Origin: Paramacrobiotus metropolitanus
Lineage: Eukaryota; Tardigrada; Eutardigrada; Parachela; Macrobiotidae
Reading direction: 5' to 3'
Assembly: GCF_019649055.1 (NCBI RefSeq)
Contig: NW_026570476.1
Coordinates: 1 to 64,000, forward strand
Length of the DNA stretch: 64,000 nucleotides
How positions within the stretch are numbered: the first letter of the stretch is position 1; each line of letters opens with the position of its first letter. Below the pieces are notes generated by a model. The model did no database searches. It saw nothing but the letters and a program-made list of their open reading frames with translations, and was not told the origin of the DNA. Below are positions 10,241 to 19,870 of this stretch, piece after piece. The translations under genes and the position numbers were made by a program.

Positions 10241-11354
10241 CCTGGTCGGCCGTTTCCTTCGGTTGGGTCGGTCGACTCTCTTCGTCCTGTTTCTCCAGGT
10301 CGGATGGCTGTGAGCTTATGTTGCTCAGCCATTGGTTAACTACCGACTTGGTCTTCCGGCTTGAGTTTACCTTCCGTTCTGGTTGTGGAGGGGCTGGTGA
10401 CGACGGTCTGCCGTCAATCCAAGTCAAGTCATGGTGCGTCTTCAGCGTCCGGACGACTCCATCAATATTATCGTTGCAAATTATGCAGCGATCAGGTCGG
10501 TCAATTTCGCCAATTTGCGTGTGCTCAGTTGGCTTCTTCAGGTCGTTGACGAATTTGACTTCCTTCGGAAAGTGTTCCGTGATTGGCGGTAACGGGTCGG
10601 GGATCGTCCTTGTTATTGAGGTGTCCTCGCCGTACCGTTTCCAAAACGCAGTTGTAGTCGATTCTCCGTACAACTGTACTTGTCGCATGTAACTGAAGAG
10701 TGCTCCGCCTAGTTCTTGGCAGGGTATCTCCAGAGGGCGTGGTACTGGAAGTCCGTATTCCATGTACTGCCGATGAATTGGGACTCGTTCGTCTTCCCAT
10801 TCCCAAGCTTCATCGTCGATGTCTTCGGCGAGAGCTAATACAGGTTCGCATGTCCGTTGTGCTTCCTGTATCTGGTCCGTAGTCACCGCTCCGTTCTGTT
10901 GGAGAGTGGCCAACATCTCCAACGTCCGTCGGTCGAGAAAGTGTTGTATTCCCGTAAACCAAGTCCGGTACTTTTGTTGGACTTCTAAGATGGCATCCGC
11001 TTCCGTTGCGGATGCCTCTGGTATCGGGATAGACTTTACTGCCGTCTTCAGTATGCGTTTCTTCGGACGTAGTTTTCCAGTTCGTATCCTTTCTTCGTAC
11101 GCTTCAATGGCGTTGTGCAGTTGCATTTCCTCGATCAGAGTCCGGTTAGTATCCCGGCAGTCACGGCAAATGTTGGGCGGGGGGTTTGACGGGTGATCAA
11201 GCCGACTTATCCTCGCTTCAGTTATTACCGTGCCCGATGCCTCTGGTATCGGGATAGACTGCACTACCGTCATCCCTCCAGGTCGTTCCGGATTAGGAAT
11301 GGGCGTTAACACGAAGGTGAACTTGGAATGAAGGTAATCACATCCAAGTAACAC
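10164..11354 (-). CDS. Protease C-terminus plus linker, upstream of Pol
   Basis: 396 residues. The first residues, LLGCDYLHSKF, fit the conserved C-terminal strand of a retropepsin (the I/L-L-G-x-D motif) whose active-site half lies in another frame at 11,338-11,574. The rest is a linker with a CRDC and a CIIC motif (about residues 39-42 and 290-293) and two copies of SIPIPEASG/A near residues 34 and 109. The ORF ends 77 nt inside the start of Pol in a different frame. Each frame reads its own copy of a PTTE-V/I-G peptide there, so the overlap sits on a duplicated palindrome. Frame switching here could be programmed or the result of mutation; I cannot tell which. Confidence 0.6.
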   Translation of the reverse strand: MLLGCDYLHSKFTFVLTPIPNPERPGGMTVVQSIPIPEASGTVITEARISRLDHPSNPPPNICRDCRDTNRTLIEEMQLHNAIEAYEERIRTGKLRPKKRILKTAVKSIPIPEASATEADAILEVQQKYRTWFTGIQHFLDRRTLEMLATLQQNGAVTTDQIQEAQRTCEPVLALAEDIDDEAWEWEDERVPIHRQYMEYGLPVPRPLEIPCQELGGALFSYMRQVQLYGESTTTAFWKRYGEDTSITRTIPDPLPPITEHFPKEVKFVNDLKKPTEHTQIGEIDRPDRCIICNDNIDGVVRTLKTHHDLTWIDGRPSSPAPPQPERKVNSSRKTKSVVNQWLSNISSQPSDLEKQDEESRPTQPKETADQGAPTTEVGEGSATDHRNRTRQHIRR

Positions 11355-11574
11355 TGGGATAACGCGCTGTTCGGTTGAACGTGAAAGGTGATGGCTCGTA
11401 AATCCCTCGCAGCGTTACCGGTACGGTGCAACAGTGAGTTACGGTGAAGGCAACTTGTCCACCTACGCCAAGTATCCGAGTGTAATGGCCAAGAGGTTGC
11501 ATTGGCAGGTCGCTTTGTTCGCAGAATCGTTGTTCGATCAGCGAAGTCTCTGCTCCTGTGTCGAGCATCGCCAT
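11338..11574 (-). pseudogene. Aspartic protease active-site half, frame-shifted
   Basis: The peptide AMLDTGAETSLI near the start carries the retropepsin active site DTG, followed by a glycine-rich flap-like GVGGQ segment. The expected C-terminal LLG-D strand is in another frame (see 10,164-11,354), so one base has been gained or lost around 11,370. With Gag fragments on one side and Pol on the other, the order matches Ty3/Gypsy. Confidence 0.75.
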
Positions 11575-11710
11575 GGTGGGCGTCGGTCCGATCTGGATTG
11601 GTGTGTCCAGGCTCTGACCGTCTTCGGCTCTCTTGTGAGTCCCTTTTCGAAGGTCACTTCCCGCAGTCGGCGTGACGGGAATTATGAGACTGATCCGCCT
11701 TCTGTTGGCG

Positions 11711-12703
11711 TCAGCGTACCTTGATTGGTTCCACTTCGGTTACGACCACTTCATGTGCCTGAGGTCGGTTAGCTACTCGTCCTCCAGCACGTCGGTGGGA
11801 GTTTCGAACCGTCGTGTTTGTTCTCGTATCCGTTCTTCTTATCGAGGTTTCCGTTGGCCTCACTTGCGACCATATGTAGTCGAGGTTGACGAACGTCCGA
11901 GGTCCGGCTACTGTTCTAGCCGGTTGAGGTTGTTGCTGGGAGAGGTCCGACTCCTGCTGCAGCCAGTGAGCGGGTGCCTGTGCTTCCAGAGGGACTGTTT
12001 CCCATATTTCGACTTCTCCTTCCGATTCTTCGGTGAGGTCGATAGCTGCCATTGTTGCAGCGTATCTATCCGTTGCGCGTGCGGATGATACTCGGGAGTA
12101 GTTTCTGTTGCCCCTTTGCGTGAATCGGCGTCCCGGTCCTCCGCGTCTTGGCCCTTGTCTGGGCTGCTCGGTTGGGTTTCTTCACCGGCAGTCCGGCTTT
12201 CCGTGGCCGGTCCGTCCTGCGTCACTTTCTGTGGCGGGCGGCAGCAGTCACATTGTTCGTGCTGCGTAGGTCGGGCATTTCTTTGCGTTCCGACCTCCGA
12301 CGTTCCAATGCCAAGTTGAGGTATTGGGTCGGCCGGTCCGGGCAATCCCTGCGTTCCGGCCTCCGACGTTCCAACGCCGAGTTGATGCGCTGGGTCGGGT
12401 GAGTCGGGCATTCGTTGCGTTCCGGTCCGGATCTCGAATTTGCCATTGTTAACAAAAAAATTCCTGAGTCGTTCTGCCATTGTTCTGGCTGCTGGCTTCA
12501 TCTGTCGAAGCCATCAATGCGTTGACGAATTCTTCTTCCGTGCTGTTATGGTCCAGACCTAGTTGTCTGACCAAGGCATCCATCCGTTGGATGACTTCCT
12601 TCTGTTGTGGGTATGGGCGATTCTCTCCGGTTAAAGTGAAGTTGGTTAGTAGGGTTATCCTTGTCCGGTGGTTCGGTGGGATGTCGCAGGTCGAATGAGT
12701 CAC
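11711..12703 (-). pseudogene. Gag C-terminal/pre-protease low-complexity region, several frames
   Basis: Three overlapping open frames (12,703-12,449; 12,501-11,908; 12,052-11,711), none with a known domain. The first is helical and Gln/Glu-rich with a DALVRQLGLDHN stretch. The second contains a 22-residue tandem repeat (GTQ-x-PD/GP-x-QLG-GTSE) and a CDCC motif. The third is Glu/Gln/Pro-rich with acidic starts. I read it as one ancestral disordered region linking the zinc knuckle to the protease, now in different frames. Confidence 0.4.
12294..12425 (-). repeat. 66-bp tandem repeat, two copies, in Gag region
   Basis: Copies at 12,294-12,359 and 12,360-12,425 share the start CCTCCGACGTTCCAA and the end TGCGTTCCGG, differing at scattered positions. 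The unit is 22 codons, so the repeat stays in frame and encodes a GTSE-GTQ peptide. A partial third copy precedes it. Confidence 0.8.
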
Positions 12704-12718
12704 CGGGGCTCATCGACC

Positions 12719-14235
12719 TTAGGCGTTTCCCGAGGAGTTCCCCCGAGCCGGCCCATTGTTGGGTGGCGGCGAGCCAAAGGGCTGATGTGGCGGTAGCATT
12801 TGCCGCTGTTCCGGAGATCCGTGTTGACCTCCACCACTATTCCCGCGGTTTCCGCCCGACCCATTTCCTGAGCCGGCCTGCTGGTTTCCGTTACCAGCAG
12901 CACCCGAGCCTCCTCCTTGTTGGCGTTGGCGCGGGGGTGGCACGATCTGTGCCGAGTTCGGGTTGGCCGAACCCAACGGTCCTCCCGTCAGGTATCGCGT
13001 ATGCCAATCCTCATACCAGCGGCGATTCGGGTTGTCCTGCACCCGAGTGCCGATGAACGCGCAGCGTGCCTGGGGGTGGTTCCCGAACTTGCAGAAGTGG
13101 CAAGTAAGCTGTCCGCCAGCGTCCACTGAAGGAACAGTTGTTCCATCTTATCCGCATAAGTCGTAAACTGCCGAGCACCTTGTTGTGCTTGGGAAGGTCG
13201 GTTACCCTGTTGGTTTCCGCCTCCGCCGCGGTTAAAGCTACTGCGGCCGCGATTTCCGCCGCCACGTCCTTTCCGCGACCGTAGCCTCCGCCGCCGAATC
13301 CTTGTGGGATTCTGACCGTGCGAGGTATCCCTGGTTTGGGTTTTTGGTTATAGCCAGAATTTCCGTTATTCTGGTTACCTCCAGAGCCAGGACTTTGGCC
13401 TCCGTAGTTGTTTACTGGGGCTCCGGCTGCTGGTTGGGGTGCTGCCAAGTTGACAGCTGCTACTCCTGCCCAGGTCGGTTGCTGGACCGGCATCATTTGC
13501 GCTGGTGGCGTTATCGGTGTGGTCGGTTGCACGTATGTTGCCGAGGACTTTGATATCCCGGCATCATGTATGGCTGGTACACTGTTTGTGCTGGCGCCTG
13601 CGGTAAAGGAGCTGGTGTAGGTGTTGTTGCTCGGACCCGGGCATAGTCGGTATCCCGTGATCCTTCGCCACGTCGTACATCTCCTTCCGTTTACGAACTG
13701 GCGTATGTAGTCACGCAGTTCTACCGGGGTTACATACGAACTCAAGGCTTCGTAGCTTGGGTTCGTGAATGTTATCCTTCAGATGGAAAAGTGCCATCTG
13801 GTCCGTGATGGTGTCACATCGGGACTTGATGTTCATCATGGCGTCATAGTACTGTTCTGGCGTCTCTTGTCCAAAGCGGTACTTTCGTTTGGCCATGGCG
13901 GTTACGGCGTTAATTTCCTTGTTTTTGTCGCCGAACCGTTCTTACGAACTTAGCCAACCAAAGGTTGACTGGCCATCCTCCGGCTGGTTCACTGCCGGCG
14001 GTGTCCCTGTGCCATTGTGCGGCCTGGCCTTCGAGTCGTGCGATGAGGTCTGTCATGAACGTGTGGTCCGATTCATGCCATTCTTGTGCTTTCCGCGTAG
14101 AATCGACGGATTTGTTTCAACCATCCTCGAGTTTGTTATGGTCGCCGTCGTATTCCGGCAATTTCTGCTTACGTCCGCGGGCACACGGATCATCGTTTCC
14201 TGGAATGCCCGGTTAGCCGCTTGTTGGGCGTCCAT
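12719..14235 (-). pseudogene. gag: Gag: capsid-like segment and CCHC zinc knuckle, frame-shifted
   Basis: Reading right to left, 14,235-13,930 encodes in one frame a segment with DLIARLEGQAAQWH and a later W-L-F pattern, like the N-terminal capsid domain of Gypsy Gag. In another frame 13,930-13,711 continues with KYRFGQETPEQYYDAM and a LKDNI segment, like the C-terminal capsid domain. A third frame (13,745-13,011) is Pro/Ala/Gly/Asn-rich, and 13,126-12,719 starts with a perfect CX2CX4HX4C knuckle (CHFCKFGNHPQARC) followed by a Gly/Asn/Gln-rich tail. At least three frame changes are needed, so this copy cannot make a continuous Gag unless frames are joined in some unknown way. Confidence 0.65.
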
Positions 14236-14825
14236 GGCAGGCGGTGGGGGGAGGTTTGCTTCCCAACCTTGTTCCGCATGGTATCCCGACCTTGTTGGTC
14301 TGGGTAATACTGGTTCTGTTGCTCCGGATATCCATAATTCTGTTGTTGTGGATATCCTCGACCTTGTTGGTCTGGGTATGCCCGACCTTGTTGGTCTGGG
14401 TATCCGGCCGGGTACGGTTCCGGCTGAGGAGCTGGTGCTCGTGGTGGCCGTTGTGGCTGTTGGTAGAATCCCGGTGGAAGGTCGTTCACCCTTCCATGCT
14501 GACTTCTGAACGGCCTTCTCGGTGGTGCCCGACCTTCTGTTGGTCGGAACCGAGGCACGTTCTGCGAGTCTTGTGGATGGTCGGCGGGAGGGCGTTCCGG
14601 ATTCGGTTGTCCGCTTCGTCCTCCTTGAGGAAGGTCATTATTGTATGACCTAGCTCGTGTCCGCTGATAATCGGAGTCGCTTATCGTTAAGCGTCCGAAG
14701 TCATCCATGTTGGGGTGTGAGCCTGTTCGCTCTCCCAGTCGCCGTCCTGCGCCCCATTGGTTAGGCGCTGGTCCATTCGCGGGACGTGGTGGGCGCTGGC
14801 GCATGCGTCGATGTGTGCGTTGCAT
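14190..14825 (-). CDS. Arg/Pro/Gln-rich ORF with YPDQQGR repeats
   Basis: 211 residues. The N-terminal half is Arg/Pro-rich; residues about 140-185 are a run of YPDQQGR/YPEQQN-like heptapeptides encoded by imperfect 18-21 bp repeats (14,278-14,403). Tyr/Gln/Gly-rich repeats of this type are typical of disordered, self-associating regions. Its place upstream of the capsid suggests a Gag N-terminal extension. No enzymatic motif. Confidence 0.4.
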   Translation of the reverse strand: MQRTHRRMRQRPPRPANGPAPNQWGAGRRLGERTGSHPNMDDFGRLTISDSDYQRTRARSYNNDLPQGGRSGQPNPERPPADHPQDSQNVPRFRPTEGRAPPRRPFRSQHGRVNDLPPGFYQQPQRPPRAPAPQPEPYPAGYPDQQGRAYPDQQGRGYPQQQNYGYPEQQNQYYPDQQGRDTMRNKVGKQTSPHRLPWTPNKRLTGHSRKR

Positions 14826-14973
14826 ACGTGGTACTCGTGTAAGTACCTAACGTGGCCGTCGTCGTTGTCGGCACGTTTGACGTTGGCACATGTGGTGCTG
14901 CAGACGATGTATTCCGTTCAGGTTCTGGACGGTGGGGCAGAGGCTGTTGCTGCGGGGAGTTCCGATGAGCGGG

Positions 14974-15642
14974 TTAGTTGTCACCACGCCCACGAAGAAG
15001 TTCTGTTCCTTCTTCTCCTCTTGGGTTTAATGTCCCACAGGATATCTCGGACTGTTTGCGACGGTTCAAAGTGGAAACCCGCTGCCATCGAAGTCCTGTA
15101 GGATGGAGGCTCCGTCCTGGATTGTTCCAAGTGTTTCTGTTTCCTCCTGAAGGCATCGTACCTCCGTATCCAAGTCGTCGGTATACGGTCATCTCGTCAA
15201 TATATCGATTTAAGTCATCGATATATTTATCCGCGTCCAGACCGTAGTTGTACAGGTCGTTTTCGCGGACTTCCAAGTGTGCGATGCGATTCTGTTGCGC
15301 TTCGTACACCTTCTGGGCTTCTGCCAGGCTGTGTTCCAGCTGTGCTCGGAGTCTTTGTTCTTCCTTCAGCACATCATTTAGTCCGTAGACCTGGTCGGCC
15401 AATTGGGCGTTTGCTTGTTCCAGGTCGGTGGTAGCTCTACTTCGGTCGGGTGAGGCAGGTTGCTGGCCGTAGTGAGCCATTAGCTGTCGTCCTGCCCTGA
15501 CCAGGAGAGTTTCCATCTCCCTTTCGAGTTGTTCGATTCGATATTTCTGCCGGTCGACCTCGTCGTCGGCCTGCTTGAGTTCGACAATGTATCTGTCGAC
15601 CTCGTTCCGGTACACTTCGGCCTCTTCATTGGCCTGCTTCAA
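14974..15642 (-). CDS. Coiled-coil ORF in the Gag 5-prime region
   Basis: 222 residues. About residues 1-130 show continuous heptad-like spacing of Leu/Val/Ile/Tyr in a Glu/Gln/Arg/Lys-rich background, a strong coiled-coil signature, interrupted once near the PASPDRSR stretch. A second helical piece around residues 105-150 includes DADKYIDDLNRYIDEM. The tail is unlikely to be native frame. Probably an oligomerisation region of an extended Gag. I see no homologous enzyme. Confidence 0.45.
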   Translation of the reverse strand: MKQANEEAEVYRNEVDRYIVELKQADDEVDRQKYRIEQLEREMETLLVRAGRQLMAHYGQQPASPDRSRATTDLEQANAQLADQVYGLNDVLKEEQRLRAQLEHSLAEAQKVYEAQQNRIAHLEVRENDLYNYGLDADKYIDDLNRYIDEMTVYRRLGYGGTMPSGGNRNTWNNPGRSLHPTGLRWQRVSTLNRRKQSEISCGTLNPRGEEGTELLRGRGDN

Positions 15643-16551
15643 CTTGGTGGAACGTCCCTGCTGCCAGTTCCGATTCGACCAAGGCTGTTTGTGTCAGCCA
15701 GGTCTTTTTCCACGGTGGCAGGCGTCTCTTCAGTTCGAAGACCGATTCCACTGACGTTGCAAGTGTACTCCGGAGTCGTTCGATCTCTTCGAAGTCGTAC
15801 CGACATGGGTTGTCGGACCTCTTGAGATGACTCTCCAAGTGTTCAATGCGGCGCTGCGCAGCAATGCCATTGGCCTCAGCTGTTCCTTCTCCCATCGCTT
15901 CCGTTCGAGCTTATGGGTGTCCTCCGATCGCGACATCTGATTTTCCGTGGAGTTAACGATTTGTCGGCCAGGACGATTTGTGTTATCAAATCCTGGCATC
16001 GTTTCCGAGTCGATCGATGTCTTCGATCTTTTCTGGGGTGGATGCAATCCACTTCCGTGCCGTACTCAAGCGTGCTTGCTTGGTACCTGTGGTTACCCAA
16101 GTAGGGTGCCACTGGCGTTCGGAAGAATCCATCCCATGCTGGGACGACACTTGTGTCGTGTCAAATACGTCGTCCATGGGTGGTGTTCCACTACCCGAGT
16201 CGTTCGAACATGAGTGGCGACCTCTTCTTTAGGTCGACAGGTCGACTTGTTGGCGACTTCACCTTCGGTTGAGTTTCTGTTGCTCGGGTCGACCTGCCTT
16301 CTGTTGGCGAAGGTCGACTTAGCGGTGAGATAGCCTTCTCGTTAGGCATCGGTATATTGGTCGGTGATCCAGCCGGGTGAGGTCCACTTCGTGGCGGGGC
16401 CTCGGTTTCTCCCGTTTTGGCCGGTAGTTTAGGCCACTGGATGTCCATATCCGACCTGCTATCCGCTGGCTTCCGTTCCAGGGAGGTCGGTTGGACTTTA
16501 CCGACCTGCTGTTGTCCGATCCTTGAAGTTGGTGGGAGTTGTTCGACCTCG

Positions 16552-16714
16552 GTTCCGACTTGTGTTGTCGGACGAGGTCCGACCTCAGTAGGTGGCTTCT
16601 GTTGACCAACCTCCTTGGTCGGTGGAAGTAGTCCGACCTCAGTTCCGACTTGTGTTGTCGGGTGAGGTCCGACCTCAGTAGGTGGCTTCTGTTGACCAAC
16701 CTCCTTGGTCGGTG
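16552..16714. repeat. 90-bp tandem repeat containing CCGAC/GTCGG palindromes
   Basis: Unit 1 begins at 16,552 and unit 2 at 16,642, both with GTTCCGACTTGTGTTGTCGG, and both run to CTCCTTGGTCGGTGGA. The start of a third, diverged unit lies at 16,817. Unit length is 30 codons, preserving frame. Confidence 0.8.
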
Positions 16715-16746
16715 GACTTCCATCCTTCTTGGTTGGCGAAATCCTC

Positions 16747-16984
16747 CCGACTTCTGTTGTCGGTTGGACTTGGCCAACTTCCTTGGTTGGTGATTGCTGT
16801 AGTCTTCTAACCTCAATTCCGACTTGTGTTGTCAGATGAGGTCCGACCTCCGGTTGAGGATAACCGACCTCCGAGGTCGGCTCTGCTGACCGTCCTTAGA
16901 GGTTGGTAAAGCCCTACCGACTTCTGTGGTCGGTTGGACTTGACCGATTTTTATCGGTTGCTTCTCTCCGACCTTCGAGGTCGG
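16747..16984. repeat. Cluster of short perfect palindromes, CCGAC-n7-GTCGG type
   Basis: Examples: 16,747-16,763, 16,864-16,880, 16,917-16,933 and 16,968-16,984 have CCGAC/GTCGG stems; 16,773-16,789 has CCAAC/GTTGG; 16,944-16,957 has CCGAT/ATCGG. Similar 17-mers recur at 5,251-5,266, 5,350-5,365, 10,219-10,235 and 14,529-14,547. Each can fold into a hairpin with a loop of about 4-9 nt. Confidence 0.8.
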
Positions 16985-17505
16985 TGAAGTCGCTCTACCC
17001 GAGTTGGGCGATGTCGACCTCTTCACGTCGTCCGTCTGGTTGGGTGATTTGTATCCGGCGTCGGTGACTTTCGTAGTCGTTACCGACCTCTGCTTTCTGT
17101 GGGCTCAGTTGAAGTCTTCTATTGAGTCCGTAGAGGTCGGTACACCATGTGGGTGTTCCGCCTCGGCATGAGACAATGGTCTCAGCCTGCAGCTTCTCCA
17201 ATTCCCCGGTCGGGTGGGACGGGGCTAAGCCAGCTCAGCTCGAGGAACGTCTTGTCGTGGGCGTCCTCGAAGCTGTCATCGGACGTTGGATTGGAATCGG
17301 CGAGGAGGATCCGCTCGTTGCGCTTCTCCCGTGCCTCAGCCGACTTCGTTGAGTCCGTTGATGACGGCTGACTTTTATCCTGGCCAGAGTGCCGTAGTGC
17401 ATACGGCGCGTTGGAGGTCAGGCGCCGCGAATAGTCCGTGTTGAACTTTCGGGCGTATTCGTTTTCCTTCGGGTTCGACATCGTTGTCGGGTCAGGTCGG
17501 TTCAA

Positions 17506-18350
17506 GTGGAACCAACGAGAAACTTGTACTGTTGTACAGTAAATTGAACAATCCCTTATGTGGGGATGTTCAATGAAATCAGGAACGTCTTTGGGTTCAG
17601 GAACTTCCGAGGGTCAGGATGGTCCGACTTGTTGTTGTTGTTGTTGTGTTGATGTGTCTGTGACTCAGTACACAACGTTACGATACAGTACTACAGTATG
17701 ATAAGGTACTACAGTAGTACGTCCATACTACTGTGACCAGCTAATCGTGACGTCACAGGGCTAAGTGGTCTTGCACTTCACTGCCTACGTCACAGAATGC
17801 GAGCCGCGTGCAAAATTTAAAAACGATGATTCACGCCTATGTTTTAAGCATGGAAGTTTCCCCTGCACGCTGATTGGCTAGCCTCAAAGTACTGAAAATC
17901 GAGCGTTCTGACGTCACAAGGAAATTCAAGAATTTTCGCGCTTATTTTCGCGGAAAACAAGAATATTTTAGGTCGATCAGAGATGTTTTCTGGTCGAAAT
18001 TTTAATTTTTAACCGTTAGAAATAATTTCTAGGTTCTTTAGAAATTTTCTGACGGTGGAAAGTCCGTCAAATCAGGAAAGTAAGGGAGATGACCGACCTC
18101 TGCTCACACAGGGTGGTCAGTTAGGTCGGTAAAGTAATTTTTGTAGGTCGGTTTCTCCGACAAAAATTAACTTTTACCGTAGAAAATTATTTCTAGTTCT
18201 TAGAAATAAATTTCAGCCGTTAGAAATTAAAAGTTATAGCTAGAATCGACCTGTGTCGACCTGTAACCGGGACTTTACCGTATGTTACTGTAGAGTCCGT
18301 GGAGGTCGGTGATCCGCCGTTGGGAGGTCGATTTCCGTTAGAGTTGCGGG
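17506..18350 (-). other. Non-coding leader or LTR candidate of the large element
   Basis: AT-rich relative to the coding part. It contains GTTGTT repeats (17,631-17,648), inverted AGAAAT/ATTTCT motifs (about 17,998-18,050 and 18,180-18,230) and scattered GGTCGG. On the minus strand a TGGTTCCACTTGAAC tract near 17,500 starts with TGG and could be a primer-binding site. I could not find a matching LTR elsewhere in the window, so LTR status is only a suggestion. Confidence 0.35.
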
Positions 18351-19364
18351 TCGCCGTTCAAGGCGAAGGTCCCCGATTGTTGAGAGGCTCCTTCTGGGCG
18401 CTGCAGGCTACTGTCCGAGCCTGATCCGTCAGTTGGGATTGGGGAAGTTCCCTTCGTCCGTCTGGGGCAGGCAGCTCAGTGCTCTCCTTGTGTGGAAGAG
18501 CCAAAGATAGGGCAAGCGAAGGTGGCAGGGATCGCTTTGCGATCAACCTGTTGCTACCACAGTCGCTAGACAGCAAAGACCAGGTTGAAGCAGAGGCTGC
18601 GTTCGCAGTCAATCTGACTTTCAACCACGGGTTCTTCAGGGTTCTCCGCGAAATTATGCCTTTACCGTCTCCTCAAAGGATCCGGTAGAACGAAAAACCA
18701 GACGATCTGCTTACCATGTGACAGGCAAGCACAGAGAGCTCACAGGTGACTTTATTGTACAAATAAAGTGGAGCAAATGCCGCGTGAATGCGGGGAAAAA
18801 CACAACAAAGGCCAATGTCTGGCAGAAAAGTGAGCAGTCAAGTTGCTGCGAGCTAGTTCTAGAGCGTCATGAAATGTAGAGAAAGAAAATGTGCTGGCGG
18901 CAACGGCGTCACGCTGTCCAGACACATGGAATGTGAGTGCGCAGACTGGACTCGTATCCAACGCGAGCGAATATACGCTGAGTCATACAGCGAGAGAGAG
19001 GAGCGAGAGAGCAAGTATGCTCAGTGAGTGCGCCCGCGGTGTATCCGCATAGGCGGAGAGTGCAGTGCAGCCACTCACGTACGTACAAGAGAGGGCGAAT
19101 CAGCATGTGTGCAGTGATACGCATACGCAAAGTGGCGTATCTATCACGCAGGCTGTCGTGCCTCTAACACCAGGCTTGCCAGAATTTATAATGAAATCCA
19201 TCTGCTTAACTATTACAGGTCCACATTTCGGTATCTGTATTTGCAAAATTAATAACGATATACTAAGCTATTAGTAACTCATTACTGTAGTTGCCATTTT
19301 TATACCTTACGATCACCACAATTGCTAGCAAAGCTAGAAGCCTGCTAACGCCACGTGACCTTAT
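18351..19364. other. Intergenic, no recognised feature
   Basis: Short frames only. It marks the drop of GTCGG density at the edge of the large element. No repeat, RNA gene or coding domain seen. Confidence 0.4.
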
Positions 19365-19494
19365 AAACTAAAACTAAACTAAACTAAACTAAACTAAACT
19401 AAACTAAACTAAACTAAACTAAACTAAACTAAACTAAACTAAACTAAACTAAACTAAACTAAACTAAACTAAACTAAACTAAACTAAACTAAAC
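19365..19494. repeat. (AAACT)n microsatellite, about 26 units
   Basis: An almost uninterrupted 5-bp repeat over 130 bp. A short inverted echo (TAGTTTAGTTTA) follows at about 19,517. Length is prone to polymorphism and assembly error. Confidence 0.95.
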
Positions 19495-19767
19495 TTTTAT
19501 CACTCAGTCCTTAGATTAGTTTAGTTTATTTAATGTGAATTAAGACTACGCATAACATAATGAGAATCTGCCCTTCCCAATCAAGATGAAAAATTCGTAT
19601 ACACGGCTTCATCGTGAACAACAAAATTAGCCGCAGCCGCTTGAGTCTTCATAACACTGATTATTTACTCCTTCATCCAACGAACGACAGCATGCAAGAA
19701 ACAGCAAAACAGCACAACCAGACAACCAAGCTAACTGGTTTGGATGTTTGAAACTGTAGCCGATAAA

Positions 19768-19870
19768 CAAACCAATAAAAATTCGAACTACCAATAAAGC
19801 AATAGTGCAGATGATATTGTACGAGTAAACCAATAAAAATTCGCACTAACAATAAAGTAATAGTGTAAAC
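19768..19870. repeat. Two-copy tandem repeat of about 61 bp, AT-rich
   Basis: AACCAATAAAAATTCG begins near 19,768 and again near 19,829, each followed by similar AATAAAG-AATAGTG sequence. Minus-strand frames through it give a repeated LLVRIFIG peptide, which I regard as accidental. Confidence 0.7.

Larger units (their letters stand above)
15626..17505 (-). pseudogene. Gag N-terminal region rich in PTTEVG-type repeats, multiple frames
   Basis: Short overlapping minus-strand frames (17,505-17,182; 17,201-16,995; 17,026-16,832; 16,816-16,319; 16,448-16,191; 15,895-15,626). The 17,505 frame is Ser/Asp/Glu-rich and may be the start of the polyprotein. The others are dominated by translated copies of the CCGAC/GTCGG palindrome, read as PTTEVG, PTSKVG or, out of frame, as Arg/Ser/Leu-rich peptides. 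No domain is recognised. The many frame changes coincide with the densest palindrome region. Confidence 0.35.
1..18350 (-). mobile_element. Large Ty3/Gypsy-type retroelement, left end outside window
   Basis: Read on the minus strand, the order is putative leader, Gag fragments, aspartic protease, RT-RNase H-integrase, then further ORFs. RT before RNase H before integrase is the Ty3/Gypsy arrangement. The whole stretch shares one compositional signature, a very high density of GTCGG/CCGAC, which stops near 18.35 kb; that is why I place the right border there. No second LTR was found in the window, so the left end is missing and the element exceeds 18 kb, which is long for the group. Pol is intact whereas Gag and protease need several frame changes. 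An alternative reading is that 1-4,930 belongs to a second related element abutting the first. Family assignment is firm; borders are not. Confidence 0.75.

Noticed and set aside
5444-10692. Plus-strand ORFs of 60-170 residues across pol and protease
   Set aside because: Antisense shadows of the 1741-residue Pol and the protease ORF; composition mirrors the repeated CCGAC/GTCGG sequence.
17520-18350. A defined LTR for the large element
   Set aside because: I could not find a second copy or clear TG/CA ends, so only a tentative leader/LTR note is given.
19365-19494. (AAACT)n array as a telomere or centromere repeat
   Set aside because: Only 130 bp, internal, and flanked by ordinary sequence; it is a simple microsatellite.
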